Of a stretch of 9,764 bases of DNA, positions 5,905-9,764 are shown in pieces (the first letter of the stretch is position 1; every line of letters starts with the position of its first letter). Source of the DNA: Deltaproteobacteria bacterium RIFOXYA12_FULL_61_11 (GTDB lineage: Bacteria; Bdellovibrionota_F; JAHFAK01; YA12-FULL-61-11); NCBI GenBank assembly GCA_001799195.1, contig MGSU01000140.1, positions 1 through 9,764 on the forward strand, given 5' to 3'. The notes beneath the pieces are model-generated. The model was not told the DNA's origin, ran no database searches, and worked only from the letters and a program-made list of their open reading frames with translations. The position numbers were made by a program, and so were the translations under genes.

Positions 5905-6954
5905 TCACTCTTCGAAGAACTCCACGAACTTCTCAATGTACTTTTTGTAGTGGAGGGCGGTGAGGACATGACCTCTCTTGGACCTGATCACGGAAGGATA
6001 ACTCCCTGTCTCGGGTCTCGAGAAAGCCGTGCGGAGTTTTTCTTGGTAGGTGGTGGGTACGAACCGGTCATGGTCGCTGATGACCATGATCACATCCTCG
6101 GGTTCCCTCAGGATCGCGAAATCCAAAGGATCCATATGCATCTCGGCCTCGAGGTACTTCTCCACCTCTTCGGGAGTCGCGAGGTTTTCCAGTCTCATGC
6201 GGTTCTCGCGGATCTTCACCAGGCGACTGAACAGGGTATCCTTGATGATGCCGGGGATATCGCCACCTCCTACCACCTCGGCCATTTTCTTGATCCTCGG
6301 TTCTACGCCGAAGGCGAGGGAAGCCCTGATGCCACCTAGGCTTATGCCGTAAGCATAGATCCTGTCTCCATCAACCTCAGGCAGTGCCTCCAGCACATCA
6401 AGACACATTCTGGTGACGATGACCTCTCTGATCAGCAGGTCGTCGAAGTGGTCGAGTGACCGCGACAGGTCCATAATGGACTCGCTGGGCACGATGACAG
6501 CGGCATGATAGCCGTGTTGCACGAAAACCCCAGAAGACCAGGTATCCAGGTATTGGGTCCCGGTGAAGGGCGGGAAGACAAGGACCAGCGGTAAGGCGGC
6601 CTCGCCGGATTTCCTGAAGAACCTGATGTCTTGCACGAACTCACCTCGCTGCCCCAGAGGGTCGTCAATGGTGAGTCGGATGGTCTCCCGGGAATATTTC
6701 TGGCTTTTCTTTTCCAACGTCCTCTCCACCGAGAGAACGGCGGAGGAAGTGTAGTCGAAGAGGGCCAAACGCTTCTTGGCTTTCTCCAGGGTAGAAAGAG
6801 AGGACTCCTGTTCAGGGGTAACAGAAAAGGAGCGTGTGCCCGCTACCGCCTCGATCCCTGCCGAGGTGAGGAGCAAAGGAAAGACGAGCAAAGATGCAAC
6901 GACAACCGCTGTTCCGAGATCCGCTTTGTAACGTAGGTTTCTCGGCTCATGCAT
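5905..6954 (-). CDS. Exported or membrane-anchored alpha/beta hydrolase
   Basis: The product is 349 residues from ATG 6954, with a weak GAGG ribosome site ten bases upstream. A hydrophobic segment at residues 14-38 (TAVVVASLLVFPLLLTSAGI) is a signal peptide or anchor. The catalytic core begins near 120: PLVLVFPPFTGTQYLDTW forms the first strand and oxyanion loop, the nucleophile elbow is G203-I-S205-L-G207, the acid is D296 in SDHDRFVP, and the base is H329 in KRGHVLTAL. All three triad residues are therefore present. The substrate is unknown; a dienelactone-hydrolase-like or lipase/esterase-like enzyme would fit. The region 45-115 before the core has no recognised domain. The gene converges on the YjbH-like gene with a 30-base gap and no clear terminator. 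Its codons are less GC-biased than those of the neighbouring pair, so it may be an acquired gene. Confidence 0.78.
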   Translation of the reverse strand: MHEPRNLRYKADLGTAVVVASLLVFPLLLTSAGIEAVAGTRSFSVTPEQESSLSTLEKAKKRLALFDYTSSAVLSVERTLEKKSQKYSRETIRLTIDDPLGQRGEFVQDIRFFRKSGEAALPLVLVFPPFTGTQYLDTWSSGVFVQHGYHAAVIVPSESIMDLSRSLDHFDDLLIREVIVTRMCLDVLEALPEVDGDRIYAYGISLGGIRASLAFGVEPRIKKMAEVVGGGDIPGIIKDTLFSRLVKIRENRMRLENLATPEEVEKYLEAEMHMDPLDFAILREPEDVIMVISDHDRFVPTTYQEKLRTAFSRPETGSYPSVIRSKRGHVLTALHYKKYIEKFVEFFEE

Positions 6955-7167
6955 GTTGCACAGAACCTCGTAGAAGCTGGATCAACACCAAAAACAAGAA
7001 GCAAATATCTTACCAAGCTAATTAATATTTTTTCTATATTTAAACAATTGCTTGAAATACATCTATTGTGACTTAAATGCCTATGGGACATACAATACCC
7101 ACTGGTACACCAGCCATACAAGCCACCTCGGACTTCGAATAGAATAGCATGCACATACTGTGTCTTT
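6955..7167. other. AT-rich divergent intergenic region
   Basis: This separates the leftward hydrolase from the rightward AbiE-like module. It is strikingly AT-rich between about 6995 and 7080 compared with everything around it. I see no convincing -35/-10 pair for the hydrolase and no RNA gene. An open frame crosses it on the minus strand (7154 to 6843) but reads as low-quality sequence overlapping the hydrolase start. The base composition suggests an acquired module boundary or a curved regulatory region. Confidence 0.45.
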
Positions 7168-7196
7168 TTGACTTCGCAACATAACCGGCTTACGAT
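7168..7196 (+). promoter_or_regulatory. Strong sigma70-like promoter for the AbiE-like module, predicted leaderless
   Basis: TTGACT (7168-7173, five of six to consensus) is separated by exactly 17 bases from TACGAT (7191-7196, four of six). The usual start, seven bases after the -10 box, would be 7203, which is the A of the ATG of the small gene. No Shine-Dalgarno sequence lies between the -10 box and that ATG, which fits a leaderless message. Confidence 0.65.
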
Positions 7197-7202
7197 AGCG
7201 CC

Positions 7203-7469
7203 ATGACCACGACACTCAGCACCTACTTCTCCAAGATCGGGAGGAAAGGCGGGAGGAAGAGCAGGAGGAAGCTATCTTCTTCCGAAGCAAGGGAGATGGT
7301 GAAGGTCCGGGAGGCCAGGAAGATGTACAGAAAATTCCATACCCAGTGTTTCTGGTCCTTCGATCCCGCGTACCTCATCACCTCGAAGGACCTCGACTGG
7401 GTAGTGCAACAATTAAAACGACACGGCGACCGGAGCGCATGGGAGGCAGGGGAAAAATTATGCCGTTGA
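7203..7469 (+). CDS. Small basic protein paired with AbiEii-type nucleotidyltransferase, putative antitoxin
   Basis: The product is 88 residues from ATG 7203. The N-terminus MTTTLSTYFSKIGRKGGRKS is rich in lysine and arginine with a glycine-rich turn. It is followed by a helix (LSSSEAREMVKVREARKMYR) and a conserved-looking centre TQCFWSFDPAYLITSKDLDW, then VVQQLKRHGDRSAWEAGEKL. I recognise this arrangement as a conserved small protein encoded just upstream of AbiEii-family nucleotidyltransferases, where it is the likely antitoxin. It differs from the well-studied AbiEi proteins, which are larger with a winged helix. Its basic N-terminus could bind nucleic acid. The last ten bases overlap the start of the next gene, so the two are translated together. 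There is no ribosome site upstream, which agrees with the leaderless promoter. Function is inferred from context. Confidence 0.7.
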   Translation: MTTTLSTYFSKIGRKGGRKSRRKLSSSEAREMVKVREARKMYRKFHTQCFWSFDPAYLITSKDLDWVVQQLKRHGDRSAWEAGEKLCR

Positions 7470-8272
7470 CGGAATTCCAGGCAGACCTTGCCAGGCTCCT
7501 TGCGACCAACCGAACACCGGAGAGCTACCTCGCCGGAGGAGCAGCCATCAACCTCGAACCCAACACCCTTCGCTACAGCAACGACCTGGATTTTTTCAAT
7601 GATTCGGTTGAACGCACGAGCACAACCTACGCACACGACGTCAACCTGCTGGAGTTGCATGGGTACACGGTGACCTTGCGCATCTCCCAACCTGGCTATC
7701 TCAGCGCTCAGGTCAGCAAAGCCGACCAGTCCACGAGAATAGACTGGGCCCATGATTCGGCCTGGCGCTTCCTGCCCACCCTTTCTCACGATCGGTACGG
7801 CTATCTCCTGCACCCCATCGATCTGGCCATCAATAAGGTCCTAGCCCTGGCCGGCAGGGATGAGCCCAGGGATTTCCTGGATACCCTTTGTGTCCACGAC
7901 ACCATCCTGTCGCTGGGGGCACTGTGCTGGGCCGGCGCTGGCAAAGACCCTGGTTTTTCGCCACATTCCTTGCTGGAACTGTTGAAACGTCGCGGAAAAT
8001 ACCATCAATCCGATTTCGATCGCCTGCGACTCGCTGCTACCGTCTCCCTGACGGAACTGAAGACCAGGTGGCTGGTCGCTTTGGCCTCAGCCGAACGCTT
8101 TATCAACTCCCGCCCCATGAACGAGATCGGCTGCCTTTATTATTCACTATCCGGGAAATGCTTCGTCACCCCCTCGCCGGAGGACCGACCAGAAGACCTC
8201 GCCTTGCATTACGGAAAGCCCGGAGGCGTGCTGCCCCAGGTAGGAGATGTTCCCGGCCCCTCCCTCGACTGA
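7460..8272 (+). CDS. AbiEii/AbiGii-type nucleotidyltransferase, putative toxin
   Basis: The product is 270 residues from ATG 7460, with AGGGGA eight bases upstream; the frame is open further upstream but overlaps the small gene, so this start is preferred. The polymerase-beta-type nucleotidyltransferase signature is present: YLAGGAAINL (23-32) followed by LRYSNDLDFFND (37-48), where D42 and D44 are the metal-binding acids. A second mark lies at KVLALAGRDEPRDFLDTL (126-143), with K126, R137, D138 and D141 matching the conserved AbiEii motif. AbiEii toxins are thought to transfer nucleotides to RNA and halt growth, with the partner gene acting as a type IV antitoxin; abortive phage infection is the described role for lactococcal AbiE. 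The C-terminal half (165-270) is helical and unassigned. Key residues appear intact, so the protein is probably active. Confidence 0.82.
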   Translation: MPLTEFQADLARLLATNRTPESYLAGGAAINLEPNTLRYSNDLDFFNDSVERTSTTYAHDVNLLELHGYTVTLRISQPGYLSAQVSKADQSTRIDWAHDSAWRFLPTLSHDRYGYLLHPIDLAINKVLALAGRDEPRDFLDTLCVHDTILSLGALCWAGAGKDPGFSPHSLLELLKRRGKYHQSDFDRLRLAATVSLTELKTRWLVALASAERFINSRPMNEIGCLYYSLSGKCFVTPSPEDRPEDLALHYGKPGGVLPQVGDVPGPSLD

Positions 8273-8343
8273 ACCGTGCCATACTCCAACCGATGACGGC
8301 AAACTGCCGAGTTCGGTGTGGAGTAACAAAGTGTGGGCAAGAG

Positions 8344-8382
8344 CAGATCGAGGCGATCTGGAACCTACAGGACCGGGGTTCC
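8344..8382. repeat. Two consecutive hairpins downstream of the nucleotidyltransferase gene
   Basis: CAGATCG (8344-8350) and CGATCTG (8354-8360) form a perfect seven-pair stem with a three-base loop. Directly after it, GGAACC (8360-8365) pairs with GGTTCC (8377-8382) around an 11-base loop. Neither is followed by a T-run. They stand close to a terminator candidate and could protect the 3' end of the module transcript or form a small structured RNA. Confidence 0.5.
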
Positions 8383-8398
8383 ACCATCTACCACTGTG

Positions 8399-8417
8399 GC
8401 TACTTCTGTAGCTTTTT
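8399..8417 (+). terminator. Candidate intrinsic terminator of the AbiE-like module
   Basis: GCTAC (8399-8403) pairs with GTAGC (8408-8412) over a TTCT loop and is followed immediately by five Ts. The geometry suits a Rho-independent terminator, but a five-pair stem is short, so its strength is uncertain. It lies about 130 bases after the nucleotidyltransferase stop. Confidence 0.4.
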
Positions 8418-8565
8418 GTATTGGAAGAGTTATTTATGAGGTGATGGAGAAGACGGGCTTGACAAGCACCTGTCGGCCTGTTCTTCTTGATCCCGTGAAC
8501 CGCTCGACCCAACTTCTCCGGCTCGGTGACGCCCTCCTCCCTCCCAGCAAGCAGGAGGTCTGGCC

Positions 8566-9642
8566 GTGAGGCTTTTTGCCCCCCTGGTCGTCACCGTCCT
8601 CTGCTTCCTTGCCGTGGGTACCCTCTTCGCCCACGCTGAGGAGCCCGACCTCGTCGACCAGCTCGTCGCCCGTGGGGCTCAGGAAGACGGCTCGACGAAG
8701 CCCTCGCCCAGCGATCACCTCCTCGTGGGCGAGTTGCCCCCGTGGGCCGAACGCGGCATGCTCGGGCCGGGGTATACCTTCGTCGTCGGTTCGGCCAACG
8801 AGGACGAGTTCGGTGACGCCGAACGCAACGCCAGGAGGAAGGTCTGGCTGGACATGGTCGTCCGGCTCAAGGAGCTGGGCTACGAGGGTCTCCCCCCCAC
8901 TATGCGCGATTGGTTCCGGGCGGAAATGACCCGTGTCGGCAACGAGAGGATCAAACCCTATTTCCGCTACCTCGCCCAGCAGGGGACTACCCTCGAGGGG
9001 CGTCCGGCCGAAGTCCTGGCCCGCTTCGATGGCCGGAATTTCTTTCGCGACAGCGTCATGCCCCTCCTCGGAGGCTTGCAGACCAGGGCTTCCGGGATGG
9101 GCCGGGCTCTGGCCGCGACCCAGCGGGGCCAACTCGGAACCTGGATGAACACCCTCGCTTCGCACTATTCGGCCGAACCCGCCCTCAACGCCGGGAGCCC
9201 TTCCCAGCACGAGAACACCACTCCCGGGGGTCCACCGGCCTGGTTGACCACGGTGCCCGAAGTGCCGGGCTACCTGTACGCGGTCGGCGCCGCCCCCTCT
9301 GGGACGGCCGTCGAGATGGTGACCCGACAAGCAAGCGAGGCCGCTGCCAAGAGAGAGCTGGCCGAACGATTACTCCTCTTCCTGCAACGCACAAAAATCA
9401 TTACCGACAAACGCGGCAAGCGCGTCCGGCCCTCCCCGAGTACGCTCCAGAGTACCCTCACGACCGCGATCGTGGTCGAACGCTGGGTCGACCAGGCCGG
9501 CCTCGCAGGATCCGCGGGAACCGCGTACACCCTGCTCCGCCTGTCTCTCGAGGAGGTCGAGACGGTCTTACGGGGCAAGGGAGCGAACCTCCGCCCCGCG
9601 GAGGAGTCGGCCCCTGAAACGGGCCAGGAAGACAGCCCCTGA
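8566..9642 (+). CDS. Secreted protein with two LPP20-like half-domains
   Basis: The product is 358 residues from GTG 8566, with a strong ribosome site AGGAGG (8553-8558) seven bases upstream. A Sec signal peptide (1-24, LVVTVLCFLAVGTLFAHA) carries an AHA cleavage site before EEP. There is no lipobox cysteine at that site, so it should be soluble in the periplasm. Two segments share one layout: PPW (58-60), nine bases of residue spacing to GYTFVVGSA (69-77), and PAW (224-226), again nine residues to GYLYAVGAA (235-243). Each is followed by an alanine-rich helix (DAERNARRKVWLDM; QASEAAAKRELAERL). This is the pattern of LPP20/SPOR-unrelated small envelope domains. Residues 110-200 and the acidic tail (345-358) are unassigned. 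The family call is tentative and the precise function is unknown. Codon use is host-like. Confidence 0.6.
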   Translation: MRLFAPLVVTVLCFLAVGTLFAHAEEPDLVDQLVARGAQEDGSTKPSPSDHLLVGELPPWAERGMLGPGYTFVVGSANEDEFGDAERNARRKVWLDMVVRLKELGYEGLPPTMRDWFRAEMTRVGNERIKPYFRYLAQQGTTLEGRPAEVLARFDGRNFFRDSVMPLLGGLQTRASGMGRALAATQRGQLGTWMNTLASHYSAEPALNAGSPSQHENTTPGGPPAWLTTVPEVPGYLYAVGAAPSGTAVEMVTRQASEAAAKRELAERLLLFLQRTKIITDKRGKRVRPSPSTLQSTLTTAIVVERWVDQAGLAGSAGTAYTLLRLSLEEVETVLRGKGANLRPAEESAPETGQEDSP

Positions 9643-9654
9643 TGAAGAGCAGTC

Positions 9655-9683
9655 TTGACAGCATTCGCACCAATGTCCATAAC
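9655..9683 (+). promoter_or_regulatory. Sigma70-like promoter for the gene beginning at the window end
   Basis: A perfect TTGACA (9655-9660) is followed after exactly 17 bases by CATAAC (9678-9683, four of six to consensus). Transcription would start near 9690, giving a leader of about 70 bases. It begins 13 bases after the stop of the LPP20-like gene, so the next gene has its own transcription start. Confidence 0.55.
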
Positions 9684-9701
9684 CACGGAGTAACGTCAGG
9701 C

Positions 9702-9720
9702 CCCGAGGCACCCCCTCGGG
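9702..9720 (+). promoter_or_regulatory. Leader hairpin before the last gene
   Basis: CCCGAGG (9702-9708) and CCTCGGG (9714-9720) form a perfect GC-rich stem of seven pairs with a five-base loop. It is located between the promoter and the start codon. No T-run follows, so it is not an obvious terminator or attenuator; it could affect message stability or ribosome access, or terminate the upstream gene weakly. Confidence 0.5.
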
Positions 9721-9759
9721 ACCATGAACGACCGACACTCCTTACCGAGAGGCGACCCC

Positions 9760-9764
9760 ATGAA
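9760..9764 (+). CDS. Start of a further gene, cut by window edge
   Basis: ATG 9760 has GAGAGG (9747-9752) seven bases upstream, a good ribosome site. An in-frame ATG at 9724 would add 12 residues (MNDRHSLPRGDP) but has no comparable site. Only the first codon and part of the second are visible, so the product cannot be named. Confidence 0.45.

Noticed and set aside
6843-7154. Minus-strand 103-codon frame across the AT-rich gap
   Set aside because: It overlaps the start of the hydrolase in another frame and has irregular composition with many cysteines and no domain.
8459-8487. Perfect TTGACA at 8459 as a promoter for the LPP20-like gene
   Set aside because: At spacings of 16 to 18 bases there is no acceptable -10 box (TCTTCT at 17), so the match is not enough to call.
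8333-8569. Plus-strand 78-codon frame between the AbiE-like module and the LPP20-like gene
   Set aside because: It runs through the hairpins and terminator candidate, has no ribosome site and overlaps the next start.
8434-9330. Long minus-strand frame of 298 codons opposite the LPP20-like gene
   Set aside because: It is the antisense shadow typical of GC-rich genes; the plus-strand product has a signal peptide, ribosome site and repeated motifs.
1-9764. CRISPR array, tRNA, rRNA, transposase or integrase
   Set aside because: No regularly spaced repeats, no cloverleaf or ribosomal RNA sequence, and no recombinase motifs were seen; the only repeats are the hsdS blocks and the DUF559 palindromes.

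Overview
The window looks like chromosomal DNA of a GC-rich Gram-negative bacterium from a lineage I cannot name. The evidence is a predicted outer-membrane beta-barrel protein, several Sec signal peptides, strongly G/C-biased third codon positions in the core genes, clear Shine-Dalgarno sites with GTG starts beside ATG, and sigma70-like promoters. Less GC-biased accessory stretches are interleaved with the GC-rich genes.

Layout. (1) 1-535, minus strand: the N-terminal 178 codons of a divergent NodU/CmcH-type carbamoyltransferase-like protein, running off the window edge, with its own promoter at 570-598. (2) About 812-2054: a decayed type I restriction locus. It holds an hsdS specificity-subunit pseudogene that has kept both conserved helical blocks but lost most target-recognition sequence, an apparently intact DUF559 endonuclease-like gene with palindromic repeats at its 5' end, and the first two dozen codons of a rhuM-like gene. 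The tail of the DUF559 reading frame is a second copy of the HsdS C-terminus, which suggests the endonuclease cassette entered at the 3' end of hsdS. (3) 2054-5874: a tightly overlapping pair, a DUF2723 GT-C-type membrane glycosyltransferase and a YjbH-like outer-membrane beta-barrel protein, probably a surface-glycan or envelope-glycosylation unit. (4) 5905-6954, minus strand: an exported or membrane-anchored alpha/beta hydrolase, convergent with the pair. (5) 6955-7202: an AT-rich gap with a strong promoter whose predicted start falls on the next start codon. (6) 7203-8272: an overlapping two-gene module of a small basic protein and an AbiEii-type nucleotidyltransferase, resembling an AbiE-like (type IV) toxin-antitoxin pair, followed by a cluster of hairpins including a small intrinsic-terminator candidate. 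(7) 8566-9642: a secreted protein with two LPP20-like half-domains. (8) 9655-9764: a promoter, a leader hairpin and the first codon of another gene.

The GC-rich genes (carbamoyltransferase-like, DUF2723, YjbH-like, LPP20-like) appear to be host envelope functions. The restriction remnant with DUF559, and the AbiE-like module, look like defence or selfish insertions between them. The most unusual feature is the DUF559 cassette, which carries palindromes and recreates the end of its host gene.
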